This document shows positions 55,953-64,000 of a DNA stretch of 64,000 bases, piece by piece. The stretch spans positions 124,001-188,000 of the forward strand of contig NZ_JARWNX010000038.1 in NCBI RefSeq assembly GCF_029868385.1, given 5' to 3'. This DNA is from Nocardia cyriacigeorgica (GTDB taxonomy: Bacteria > Actinomycetota > Actinomycetes > Mycobacteriales > Mycobacteriaceae). The notes under the pieces are model-generated. The model ran no database searches, was not told the DNA's origin, and worked only from the letters and a program-made list of their open reading frames with translations. Numbering within the stretch: position 1 is the first letter of the stretch; every line of letters begins with the position of its first letter. The translations under genes were made by a program, and so were the position numbers.

Positions 55953-58318
55953 GCTCCTCCTAGCGTCGGGTCGGCGGCCGATCGCGGTGGATCCGTCCGC
56001 GCGAGCCGGTAGGCCGCGGCATCGGTATCGGCGGAGGCCGCGGCCCGGTCGAAGACCTCGCGGCGGTGGGCGCACGCGCGCAGGCTCGCCCAATCACCGA
56101 GGACGGGAATCAGTTCCCCGCGCGCCCACTGCGGCGCCTGATCCTCGAAGTTCGGCGAGCGCGGATCACCGCTGACGCCCAGCGGCACGATCCAGCGGCT
56201 CGCATCACGGTCGGCCAGATCCCAGACGTATCGCGCCGCCGAGCCCAGGCTGCACGCATGGGAGAACCCGACCGCGCTCGCATTGGCGAAAACGCATTCG
56301 GAATCACCGCCCAGCGGCAACCGGCTCGGCCGCACCCGCGCGGACATCTCGGGATGCTTCGGTGAGATCCCGGCCAGATCCATACCGTGCAGCGGATGCA
56401 GTACGTGCACGCTGCCCCAGGTCGGCACGGTCGCCAGCTCGGCGAGATGAGCGGCGACCGCCTCGACGGATTCGGTGAGCAGCCGGTCGATATCCACGCC
56501 GACGCCGGGCGCCCGGTGCAGCACCGAATCCAGCGCCGCCGCGAGCCGCGTCTCCACCACGAACCACGGGTTGAGCACCGGCGAGAACAGGTGTGGCGCG
56601 GCCAATCCGGCGAGGGCCTCGTGGCGGGCGATGGCGCGGACCAGGCGGGTACGCACTTCGGCGAACACGTAGGCGTCGGTGCTGTCGGCGCGCATGGCGC
56701 CGTCCCAGGCGAGCAGTCTGCGGCGCACCTCGTCACCGGCCGCGGTCACACCGGTCAGCGCCGGGAGCAGACCGCGGATGACGTCGGCTTGTTCGTTGGC
56801 GACATCGCCATGGATGCGTTCGCAGCCGTCGACGGACACCGCCGAGTCGGCGGCGAGCAGTTCACCGATCCGCGCCCCGCGCGCCGCGGCCGCGCATTCG
56901 GTGGTGACCGGTTGCAGCGGAAGCGAATCCGCGATGCGCTGATTGGCGATCACCGAATAGTCGGCAACGCCCGCGTCGAAGCCGTCGTCGGTCACCGAGG
57001 GCGTGACGTAGCCGCGCCATTGATACCGCGCGTCCCAGCCCGGTACCGGCAGCCAGTAGTTCTCGTGCGCGCGCACCGGAATCTTGCCGACCACATGGTT
57101 GCTCACCCGCCCGCTGGTATCGGCGATGACGATCCGGTTGACCGGCTCCACCCATTCCCGCATGGCCTGCTCGACATCGCCGACGTTCTTGGCGAACAGC
57201 ACGTCCAGCGCGGCGTCGAAGGTGACCTCGGGATCGTTGAGCATGGGGCTGCGCAGACTCAGCGCGAAGGATTCCTCCGGCCCGCCGAACAGCACCGGAC
57301 CGTTACCGGTGCCGATGATCTCGAGGTCGACCGGATCGCCGTCGCGCACCAGGATCTGTTCGTGCCGGATATCGGCCGCGCGGACACCGTCGACCGATTC
57401 GACGAGCACCTCGGCGCCCGATCGGTCGAGCCGCTCCAGATAGAGATCCTGATAGTCGGCCATGGCATTGGTGATGCCCCACGCCACCGTGCCGGAATGG
57501 CAGAAGTGCGGAACGCCGGGAACACCGGCGAAGGAGAATCCGACAACGTCGAAGTCCGGGCAGGCCAGGTGGAACTGCTGGTAGATGCCGGGCAGTTCCA
57601 GGAAGCGATGCGGATCGCCCGCGATCAGTGGTGCACCGGTCGCGGTGCGGGTCGCGGCGACACCCCACGCGTTGCTCCCGGACAGCGGCTCACCGAACGA
57701 TTCGCGCGGCGCCTCGGTCCCCGGCGCATCCCCGGCGAACTGCGCGAGCAGGTCGGTGAGGAAGGCCTCGTCGGGATAGTCGGGCACGGTCTCGGAGGTG
57801 GCGTCGACGCCCTCGCAGTCGAACAGCGTCAGCGCGTCGGCGCCGAGCGCGCGGACGGCGTGCAGACGCCACAGCTTCGTGGTGAAGCGCCCGAACAGGA
57901 TGTGGTGCAACAGGAACGCCGAGATCGGGGTCCACGGCTGCCACGGGGTGGGCCGATGGTCGAGTTCGGTCAACTCGATGGCGTCGGCGGTGTCGACCGT
58001 GGCGTTGACGCCCGCGACATAAGCGCGGATCAGCCGCTGCGAACGCGGCGAGGACGCCTCGTAGATCCGGCGGGCGGCCCGATCGAGCTGGGCGCGACGA
58101 GCGAATTCGTCCCAGCCGATGCCATCGGCGCCGAAGACCTCCGCGCTGCGGCCCTCGGCCCGCAGACGGATGAACTCGAGCTGCCAGGCGCGGTCGATGC
58201 CGCATGCGTACCCCTGGCCGAAGAGCGCGCCCTCGGCGGAATCGGCGACGATATGCGGGATGCCCTGCGCATCGCGGATGATCTCCAGGTCTGCCGTCAC
58301 GGCGTTGCCGGTCGTCAC
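55949..58318 (-). CDS. Penicillin-acylase-family Ntn hydrolase
   Basis: 789 aa from GTG 58318, overlapping the synthetase stop by 4 bases. The self-cleavage site is [10 protein letters not shown] with catalytic Ser about residue 215; [10 protein letters not shown] follows. The [14 protein letters not shown] motif marks the family N-terminus. Relatives include PvdQ, which removes an acyl chain during pyoverdine maturation, and other quorum-signal and antibiotic acylases. No signal peptide is seen with this start. A role in trimming or transferring acyl groups in this siderophore is inferred. Confidence 0.88.
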   Translation of the reverse strand: MTTGNAVTADLEIIRDAQGIPHIVADSAEGALFGQGYACGIDRAWQLEFIRLRAEGRSAEVFGADGIGWDEFARRAQLDRAARRIYEASSPRSQRLIRAYVAGVNATVDTADAIELTELDHRPTPWQPWTPISAFLLHHILFGRFTTKLWRLHAVRALGADALTLFDCEGVDATSETVPDYPDEAFLTDLLAQFAGDAPGTEAPRESFGEPLSGSNAWGVAATRTATGAPLIAGDPHRFLELPGIYQQFHLACPDFDVVGFSFAGVPGVPHFCHSGTVAWGITNAMADYQDLYLERLDRSGAEVLVESVDGVRAADIRHEQILVRDGDPVDLEIIGTGNGPVLFGGPEESFALSLRSPMLNDPEVTFDAALDVLFAKNVGDVEQAMREWVEPVNRIVIADTSGRVSNHVVGKIPVRAHENYWLPVPGWDARYQWRGYVTPSVTDDGFDAGVADYSVIANQRIADSLPLQPVTTECAAAARGARIGELLAADSAVSVDGCERIHGDVANEQADVIRGLLPALTGVTAAGDEVRRRLLAWDGAMRADSTDAYVFAEVRTRLVRAIARHEALAGLAAPHLFSPVLNPWFVVETRLAAALDSVLHRAPGVGVDIDRLLTESVEAVAAHLAELATVPTWGSVHVLHPLHGMDLAGISPKHPEMSARVRPSRLPLGGDSECVFANASAVGFSHACSLGSAARYVWDLADRDASRWIVPLGVSGDPRSPNFEDQAPQWARGELIPVLGDWASLRACAHRREVFDRAAASADTDAAAYRLARTDPPRSAADPTLGGA

Positions 58319-60132
58319 GAGACCGCCACCTCCTCGGCGCGCACCGCATCGGCCGAGGGCCGATGGCTCGCGATCGGGTTCACCAATTCGTGGTCGGCGT
58401 CGACCAGGGTCGAATACGAATCGCCGAGATTCACCATGCGCCGGTTGTTCGACAGCTGAAGACGATTCATATGGATCGCTTTGAAGGTCGGTGCGAACAG
58501 ATCCCACCTGCGGAATTTCTCCGCCATATCGGGATGCTGCTGCTGGAATTCGATCACCCCGCGCGCAACGATCGCCCAGAAATCCTGGTCCGCGACCAGT
58601 CCGCGCGCATGCAGGATCAGCGCGAGATGGCGCAGGTAATCATCGAATACGTCCGAGAGCACGCCCATATTGCGGATCTCGTCGGGCTCCTCGGTCACCG
58701 CCCGACGGCAGGTGTCCGGAATACCGTCCGGCGCCGCGAAAATGGAGACCTCTTCGCCGATGTCCTTGAGGATGCCGCGCACCGGCACACCGCCGTCGAG
58801 CACCAGAATCAGATTCTCACCGTGCGGGGAGAACTTGAACTCGTACTTGTACAGCAGATACATGATCGGCTGGAGATAGCAGCGCAGGTACCTGGACAGC
58901 CATTCCTCGGCGGACAGACCCGAACGGCGAATGATCGCCTCGACCAGCGGATCACCGTTGTGGTCGATATGCAGCAGCGCGGCCATGGTGGTGAGCTGCT
59001 CGTCATCGTGCACCAGCGGAACCGGGCTTTCCCGCCACAGCGCCGACAGCAGTTTGCGGTACTCCGAACCCGGCTCGGTGAGCGCGTTGTAGGTGGTGCT
59101 GCGGTAGCCGATCGCCGCCACCTCGTACAGCATCTCGAAGCCGAGCGATTTCAGGTACGGATCGCCGTTCACCTGGGCGCGCACCCAGTCGTTGATCAGC
59201 GGGGTGGTGCGCATGTAATCGGCGGACATACCGCGGGTGAAGCCCATATTGACGATCGACAGCGCCATCTTCACGTAGTGGCGGGCCGGATTCGACACAT
59301 TGAACAGGGTGCGGATGGACTGCTGCGGCTGATACAGATCCGGTGCGTCGCCGACCTTCACGATCTTGTGCTCGGCGATGTCGACCGCGTAGATGCGGGC
59401 GATCTTGTACACCCACTGCCACGGATGCACCGGCATATAGAAGTAGGACGCCGGGTCGAGGCCGCGGGCGATGAGCACGGCGTCGAAACGCGTGAGCGTC
59501 TCCGCGCCGAGTTCCGCGCGCACCAGACCGTCGTAGTCGAGGCCGGACACCGCGGCGACATCGGTGTTCTCCCGCAGCACCGCCACCCAGGTCAGCGGGA
59601 ATCGTCCACCCGATTCGGGTGCGTAGCGCTCCACATCGTCGGCGCTGAAGCCGAGCCGTCCGGCATTGGCGACGATGCAGGGGTGCCCCTCGGTCATCGT
59701 CCGCTCGATCGTCTGGAAATCGGCTTCGGCCAGCTCCGCCGCGGCAATGCGCTGCCCATCGGGACGATTCGTGCTGATGGCCAGCGTATTGGTGAACTCC
59801 TCCAGGTATTCCGGCAGCACTTCCGGGGAAATGCCGAGGGAGTCACTGAGATCGATGATCAGGTCGATCGAGTCCAGCCGCAGTTCCGCGCCATCGCGTA
59901 CTCGGCGCAGCGAGGATTCGTCGATACTCCAACTGTCCAGCGATAGGACCTCGGCGCGGAACCGGTACTCGGTGCGGCCGTCATCGGAATAGACCACGTA
60001 CAGACCGGGCGACAGTTCGACCGGGTGGACGAAACGCTCATGGCAGAACTCGGACAGGATCTTCTTCGCGATTCTGGCGTTGTAGGTCTGCCAGAACGAA
60101 CGCTGGTGGGCCGAAGCCTCGGTACTACTCAA
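58315..60132 (-). CDS. IucA/IucC-type NIS siderophore synthetase
   Basis: 605 aa from TTG 60132 (AGAAGGCAGC upstream). ATP-dependent condensation of a carboxylic acid (citrate, succinyl-type or similar) with an amine or hydroxylamine. Motifs: [17 protein letters not shown] (ATP/carboxylate part), [23 protein letters not shown] SPHGENL near residue 430, and GILKDIGEE. The C-terminal ferric reductase-like region is present. Coupled to the acylase gene by GTGA. Confidence 0.92.
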   Translation of the reverse strand: MSSTEASAHQRSFWQTYNARIAKKILSEFCHERFVHPVELSPGLYVVYSDDGRTEYRFRAEVLSLDSWSIDESSLRRVRDGAELRLDSIDLIIDLSDSLGISPEVLPEYLEEFTNTLAISTNRPDGQRIAAAELAEADFQTIERTMTEGHPCIVANAGRLGFSADDVERYAPESGGRFPLTWVAVLRENTDVAAVSGLDYDGLVRAELGAETLTRFDAVLIARGLDPASYFYMPVHPWQWVYKIARIYAVDIAEHKIVKVGDAPDLYQPQQSIRTLFNVSNPARHYVKMALSIVNMGFTRGMSADYMRTTPLINDWVRAQVNGDPYLKSLGFEMLYEVAAIGYRSTTYNALTEPGSEYRKLLSALWRESPVPLVHDDEQLTTMAALLHIDHNGDPLVEAIIRRSGLSAEEWLSRYLRCYLQPIMYLLYKYEFKFSPHGENLILVLDGGVPVRGILKDIGEEVSIFAAPDGIPDTCRRAVTEEPDEIRNMGVLSDVFDDYLRHLALILHARGLVADQDFWAIVARGVIEFQQQHPDMAEKFRRWDLFAPTFKAIHMNRLQLSNNRRMVNLGDSYSTLVDADHELVNPIASHRPSADAVRAEEVAVS

Positions 60133-60144
60133 AACGCTGCCTTC

Positions 60145-62295
60145 TCAGAGATTGGAACGCTGATCGACGGCTGCCAGCGACCGCCCGTTGTCCGTCACGC
60201 GGATGAAACTCGCCCGCGTGCAGTAGCTGAGCCGAGCCACCTTGTCCGCCACCGGATAATCACCGGCGACCACGAATCCGACCGCGGCGTTGAGCGCCTG
60301 CACATCCAGATTGCGCACATCCGGTTCGACCACCACACGCTCGGCACCGAGTTCGAAGAACGCGGTCCGCATGATGTGCAGCATCACGTTCCCGGTGAAT
60401 GCGGGCAGCCTGCGATCGGCGCTCGCGACCAGCAGATGCATGCCGATATCGCCCGGCTGGTGCTCGTACCCGGTGCCGGGTTCGGCCAGATCGCTCGTCG
60501 CGGGGTTGTACAGCTCGAACAGGAACTGCGGTTGGCCCTCGAAATAGCCGATGCGCATGCCGAAGCGCGGATCGGGATCGGTGCCCGCCTCCCGGATCAG
60601 TTCCTTCACATCGTCGACACTGCTGTCGAGCATGCCCCAGTACGCCGACTTCGGATGGTTGAGCCAACCGTGGGCGACCACGGCGTCACGCTCGATATCC
60701 ATCGGCCGGGATTCGAAGTGGTACACCGGCGCTGCCACGTTCTGCGGGCCGGGTGCCGGGCTGTCCCATTCGCCGGCGATCAGCAGATCGAGCAGGCGGA
60801 CGTAGTAGTCGAACATCGACCGCGCGGTCTTCGGCGCTAGATCGGGGGTGCGTACGCCCCAGTTCACCAGCAATCCGCCCGATACCTCGACGACCTTCGC
60901 GTCGAGCAGCATCTGCGGGCCCTGCGAGACGATCCAGGACGGTTCGCCGAGCACCTCGGCCACCACCGGCGAGAACAGTTCACCGAGCCCGAGCGCGCTG
61001 GTGAACACCACCGGTGACACCACCGGTTCGCCGAGTTCGCGCAGCACATCGAGGCCACCGGCGATACCGCGGCCCGCCGCCTCGTGCATCGCGATGCGCA
61101 TACCGCTGGCCCGCTCGGCCAGGGCTTGCTCCTCGGCGAGGTCGACGTCAACGACGATGGTCGAGGTGAACGCGCCGACCACCTCGTCGACGCCGGAGTG
61201 CACCGCGTCCCGGTCGTGCAGCGGCACGGTCAGATGGAATCGCCTACTGGCGGAGAAGGCACCGACGGCCTCGGCGAACGCGGCGGCCATCGCGGCCGCG
61301 GGTGTCACGCCGCGCTTGCGGGCGCCGTCTTCGAGCCGCTGCCGGTCGGCGGCGTCGATCAGATGATGCAGGCGAAGCGTCGCGGGGGCCGCATCGGCGC
61401 CGGTCGCATTCACCGGAAGTTCGGGCGGGCCGGGTAGATCGGCGATCCGCGCCTTCCACCAGGCCACATCGGCTTCGCGGGCGCGGCGTCGCGCCGACAG
61501 CGCCGGGAAGGTGGCGCCGAGCTCCGGCAGGTCTTCGCCCAGGTAGAGCCGCGCCAGATCGTCCACGAGTACGCGATAGCTCATGGCGTCGGCCGCGATC
61601 ATGTCGACAGCCAGGTGGACCCGCCCGCGCCCTTCGGGCAGCAGGGTCAGCTCCGCGTGCAGTACGGCGGCGTCATCGGTCGGCAGACTGCGCTGAGCGC
61701 CCTGCTGTCGCCGCTGTTCCAGGGTCTCGGCCACCGAGGTCGGCGAGTTCTCCCTGAGGTCGTGTACCGCCACCAAGTCGGCCGGGGCGGCCGCGATGAC
61801 CTGGGTGCCGTCGTCCAGGGGGCGGACCCGAAGCATCGGGTGACGCTCCAGCAACGCCGCCACCGCCGCACGGAAGCGCTGCGGGTCAAGGGCGGGGCCG
61901 TCGAATTCGACGTACAGATGCGCGGCGCCACCGCCGAGCGCGTCATCGCGTGAGCGTCCGGTCCAGTACGCGTGCTGGGTGGTCGCCAGCGGGAAGGCGG
62001 CGGCCAGATCCGCGTCGTCGAAATCGAAGGTGGTGGCATCGCTGTCGTCGATCCGGCAGTCACCGAGCAATGCGGCCCAGGCATCGATGGTCGGCTCGGC
62101 CGCCAAACGGGCCAGGTCGGCGTCGTAACCGAGACTGCGCCACCGGCCGACCAGACGCATCATGCGGACCGAGTCGAGACCCTGCTCGATGAGGTTGGCG
62201 CCGGGATCGACGTCGGCGGCCGAGATTCCGAGTACCGATCCGATCTCCGCGCGGAGATCGATCTCCGTACCCAGCTCTGGACGAGCAACCACCAT
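60145..62295 (-). CDS. Fused aryl carrier - heterocyclisation - GNAT acyltransferase protein
   Basis: 716 aa. Carrier 10-77 with [11 protein letters not shown] (S42), which closely resembles EntB-type aryl carriers (QGLDSxRMMxLVxRWR). Cy domain about 95-530 with DMIAADAMS (D230, D235, S238). C-terminal domain about 545-716 resembles the siderophore GNAT family (IucB/MbtK/Rhb[23 protein letters not shown]). There is no A domain. The GNAT part should acylate the N-hydroxyamine; the Cy domain may act with the A domain of the other NRPS. First gene of the first siderophore operon. Confidence 0.88.
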   Translation of the reverse strand: MVVARPELGTEIDLRAEIGSVLGISAADVDPGANLIEQGLDSVRMMRLVGRWRSLGYDADLARLAAEPTIDAWAALLGDCRIDDSDATTFDFDDADLAAAFPLATTQHAYWTGRSRDDALGGGAAHLYVEFDGPALDPQRFRAAVAALLERHPMLRVRPLDDGTQVIAAAPADLVAVHDLRENSPTSVAETLEQRRQQGAQRSLPTDDAAVLHAELTLLPEGRGRVHLAVDMIAADAMSYRVLVDDLARLYLGEDLPELGATFPALSARRRAREADVAWWKARIADLPGPPELPVNATGADAAPATLRLHHLIDAADRQRLEDGARKRGVTPAAAMAAAFAEAVGAFSASRRFHLTVPLHDRDAVHSGVDEVVGAFTSTIVVDVDLAEEQALAERASGMRIAMHEAAGRGIAGGLDVLRELGEPVVSPVVFTSALGLGELFSPVVAEVLGEPSWIVSQGPQMLLDAKVVEVSGGLLVNWGVRTPDLAPKTARSMFDYYVRLLDLLIAGEWDSPAPGPQNVAAPVYHFESRPMDIERDAVVAHGWLNHPKSAYWGMLDSSVDDVKELIREAGTDPDPRFGMRIGYFEGQPQFLFELYNPATSDLAEPGTGYEHQPGDIGMHLLVASADRRLPAFTGNVMLHIMRTAFFELGAERVVVEPDVRNLDVQALNAAVGFVVAGDYPVADKVARLSYCTRASFIRVTDNGRSLAAVDQRSNL

Positions 62296-62327
62296 CAGAA
62301 CGCCTCTCGCAGATCAAGAACTGCCCT

Positions 62328-62361
62328 GTTAGTGCACCCTAAAAAATTAGGGTGCACTAAC
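62328..62361 (-). promoter_or_regulatory. Long perfect palindrome, probable operator of siderophore operon A
   Basis: GTTAGTGCACCCTAA (62328-62342), AAAA, TTAGGGTGCACTAAC (62347-62361): 15-bp perfect arms. It lies just downstream of the promoter, over the likely start (near 62365). The TTAG...CTAA ends fit an IdeR/DtxR-type site, but the inner TGCACC differs from the consensus, so another iron or metal regulator is possible. Confidence 0.7.
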
Positions 62362-62371
62362 TCGCCAACAG

Positions 62372-62399
62372 AGCATAGCCAATTGCGACCGCACGACAA
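62372..62399 (-). promoter_or_regulatory. Promoter of siderophore operon A
   Basis: Minus strand: -35 TTGTCG (62394-62399), 16-base spacer, -10 TATGCT (62372-62377). A second IdeR-like site TTAGGCTACACTAACC lies upstream at 62455-62470. The remaining intergenic bases to 62556 show no gene. Confidence 0.6.
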
Positions 62400-62556
62400 G
62401 CATGCTGCGACTGTGACAAACAACCGCCGCTCTCGAATTGGACCCCAGGCAAGCTTAGGCTACACTAACCAGCCGATCGCTAGGGGCGGCTCCGCGGGAG
62501 AAATCCGAAACGCGTCCAGGGGACCGTCCGCCGCCTGCGGCGCAGGTCCCCGCGGC

Positions 62557-64000
62557 TCAATCGGCGTTCACCGCTGCGGGATCCGAGGTGATCCGCCAAT
62601 CGGCGGCCTCGTGCTGATGCGCCCAGAACTCGGCGAATCTGCCCTGCGCGGCCCGCAACTGCTCGACCGTGCCGTCCTCCACGATGCGCCCGCCTTCGAG
62701 GAAGAGCACCCGATCGGCGCCCGCGATGGTGGACAGCCGGTGGGTCACCACCACCCGGGTACGCCGCTGCGGATCATCGGTGATCGCGGTGACCACGGCC
62801 GCCTCGTTCTCCGTGTCCAACGCGCTGGTGCCCTCGTCGACGAGCAGCACCGACGACGGTTTGAGCAGCGCACGCGCGATCGACACCCGCTGCCGTTCAC
62901 CACCGGACAGCGCGGTACCCGCATCGCCGACCAGCGTGTCGAGCCCCTCGGGCAACCGGTTCGCGAACTCCTCGACCCGCGACAACCGCAGGGCCGAGGC
63001 CACTTCCGCCTCGCTCGCCGCGGGATTGCCCGCGAGCACGTTCTCCCGGATGGTGCCGGCGAACAGGTACGGCTGCTGGAACACCATGCTGGTCACCACC
63101 GGGCGCTGGGCTGGATCGAGCGCACCGCGATCGACGCCGCCCACCAGGACCTGCCCCGCCGTCGGCTTCTCCAGTCCCGCCACCAGCGCGAGCAGGGTGC
63201 TCTTGCCGGAGCCCGAGGGCCCGACCACGGCGGTGACCTCACCGGCACGGAACTCGACATCGAAACCGTCGAGGACCGGTGGGGTGTCGTGCCCATAGTC
63301 GAAGGACACCCCACGCAGGACGACCTCCGAGGTTCCCGCCGCGGCGGCCGTCGGCTCGTCGACGGTCGCCGCGGCGGGTTCGGGTGCGTCGATGACCGCG
63401 CGGATATCGCGCAGAATGCTGCGGCTGGTCTCCAGCGCGGGCGCCAGATCGGCCATCGCGCCGAACGGTTCGAGGAACCGGACCACCACCACGATGAGCG
63501 CGATCGCCTCCGGCACGCCGATGGTGTCGTTGACCGCGAGCCAGGCGGTGGTGCCCGCGAGCAGCAGCAGCGCGATCTGGCTGGCCACGCTGAACAGGAT
63601 CTGGCCTGGAATGTTCAACAGCAGCAGCCGGGTGGTGGCGCCGTGCTGGGCGGCGAGTGCCGCACCGGCCTGGCTGCGCGCGGGCTCGACCCGGGGGGCG
63701 GCGCGCAAAGCGGCCTGGGTGCGGGCGAATTCGAGGATGCGCGCGGTGAGCGCACTGTTCGAATCCTTGGCCACCTCGTCGGCGTGACGACTGATCCGAC
63801 CACTCGCCCACAGCGCGCCGAGCAGCAGCGGAACGGCCAGCAGCGCGGCGACGCCGAGCTGCCAGGCGATGGGCACCAGCCCGATGCCGATCGCGAACGG
63901 CAGCAGAATCGACTGCACCAGCGGCGTCACCTGGTAGCCGAGCAGGCCCACCAGATCCGGGCCGGTGCTGGCGATGGCGCGACGGGTGGCTGCGGAGTTG
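62557..64000 (-). CDS. Fused membrane/ATPase ABC transporter, IrtA/IrtB-like (5' end off window)
   Basis: At least 481 codons; the frame stays open beyond the right edge, so an internal start at 63951 is not the true one. Part of the membrane domain (LLGYQVTPLVQSILLPFAIGIG) is followed by an ATPase domain with GPSGSGKST, SGGERQRVSIARALLKPSSVLLVDEGTSALD and VTHRLSTIAGADRV. Organisation and ATPase resemble IrtA/IrtB, which import iron-siderophore, or related half transporters. Transport direction cannot be told from this part. Confidence 0.85.
   Translation of the reverse strand, partial: NSAATRRAIASTGPDLVGLLGYQVTPLVQSILLPFAIGIGLVPIAWQLGVAALLAVPLLLGALWASGRISRHADEVAKDSNSALTARILEFARTQAALRAAPRVEPARSQAGAALAAQHGATTRLLLLNIPGQILFSVASQIALLLLAGTTAWLAVNDTIGVPEAIALIVVVVRFLEPFGAMADLAPALETSRSILRDIRAVIDAPEPAAATVDEPTAAAAGTSEVVLRGVSFDYGHDTPPVLDGFDVEFRAGEVTAVVGPSGSGKSTLLALVAGLEKPTAGQVLVGGVDRGALDPAQRPVVTSMVFQQPYLFAGTIRENVLAGNPAASEAEVASALRLSRVEEFANRLPEGLDTLVGDAGTALSGGERQRVSIARALLKPSSVLLVDEGTSALDTENEAAVVTAITDDPQRRTRVVVTHRLSTIAGADRVLFLEGGRIVEDGTVEQLRAAQGRFAEFWAHQHEAADWRITSDPAAVNAD

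Noticed and set aside
56387..58459. Plus-strand frame of 690 codons over the acylase
   Set aside because: Antisense shadow of the Ntn hydrolase, without recognisable motifs.
39679..64000. Standard nocobactin/mycobactin cluster
   Set aside because: Lipid-tail enzymes are shared, but decarboxylase, IucA/IucC synthetase and the Cy-GNAT fusion do not belong to those pathways and no salicylate gene is present.
1..64000. tRNA or rRNA genes, insertion sequences, integrases
   Set aside because: None were recognised; apart from the PIN remnant and the split ribosomal operon there is no sign of mobile-element genes.

Overview
The window is high-GC actinobacterial DNA, most likely from Nocardia or a close mycolic-acid relative. 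The reasons are the gene order rplN-rplX-rplE-rpsN ... secY-adk-map, EspC/WXG100-type secretion substrates, mycobactin-style lipid-tail enzymes (FAAL, ACP and acyl-CoA dehydrogenase), IdeR-like boxes and an IrtA/IrtB-like ABC protein. The genus is inferred.

Region 1 (1-25626, all minus strand) is a type VII secretion / polymorphic toxin operon. It runs from an EspC-like small protein (25626) through a YbaB-like protein to one uninterrupted 6660-codon gene (24760-4778). That gene has an export-type helical N-terminus, a papain-like deamidase region, a PD-(D/E)XK nuclease-like region, two tandem HExxH metallopeptidase domains, three copies of a very long helical/beta module, Pro-rich tracts and an unknown C-terminal domain. 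After it come a 94-aa protein, a DUF6301-like protein, a TY-Chap-like protein, a probable immunity protein (YezG-like plus YrhB-like regions), and a Gln/Asn-rich WXG100/EspA-like protein that runs off the left edge.

Region 2 (25841-35140) is housekeeping: dtd (plus strand), then map, adk, secY, rplO, rpmD, rpsE, rplR, rplF and rpsH on the minus strand. A 1.6-kb insert follows, holding two small secreted proteins and a 5'-truncated PIN/VapC remnant, and then rpsN, rplE, rplX and rplN. The insert splits the ribosomal operon. Each half is headed by a near-identical promoter block sharing a 21-bp match.

Region 3 (35154-39518) holds a GbsR/MarR regulator divergent from a 14-TM DHA2 exporter, then an M13 metallopeptidase lipoprotein.

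Region 4 (39679-64000, all minus strand) is an iron-regulated siderophore cluster of hybrid NIS/NRPS type. Operon A starts after a strong palindromic operator at 62328-62361: ArCP-Cy-GNAT fusion, IucA/IucC synthetase, Ntn-type acylase, PLP decarboxylase, N-hydroxylase, ACP, Mtb12-like secreted protein and a condensation-type protein. Operon B starts after an IdeR-like box at 50359-50382: ArCP-Cy-A-PCP NRPS, condensation protein, acyl-CoA dehydrogenase, WS/DGAT-type acyltransferase, FAAL and a two-gene ABC exporter. At the right edge is a fused ABC transporter. The enzymes fit a product that combines an aryl-oxazoline cap, N-hydroxy-diamine (probably cadaverine) hydroxamates joined by a dicarboxylate, and a lipid tail, as in the nocardichelins. 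No salicylate synthase, salicyl ligase, MbtH or phosphopantetheinyl transferase is visible here.
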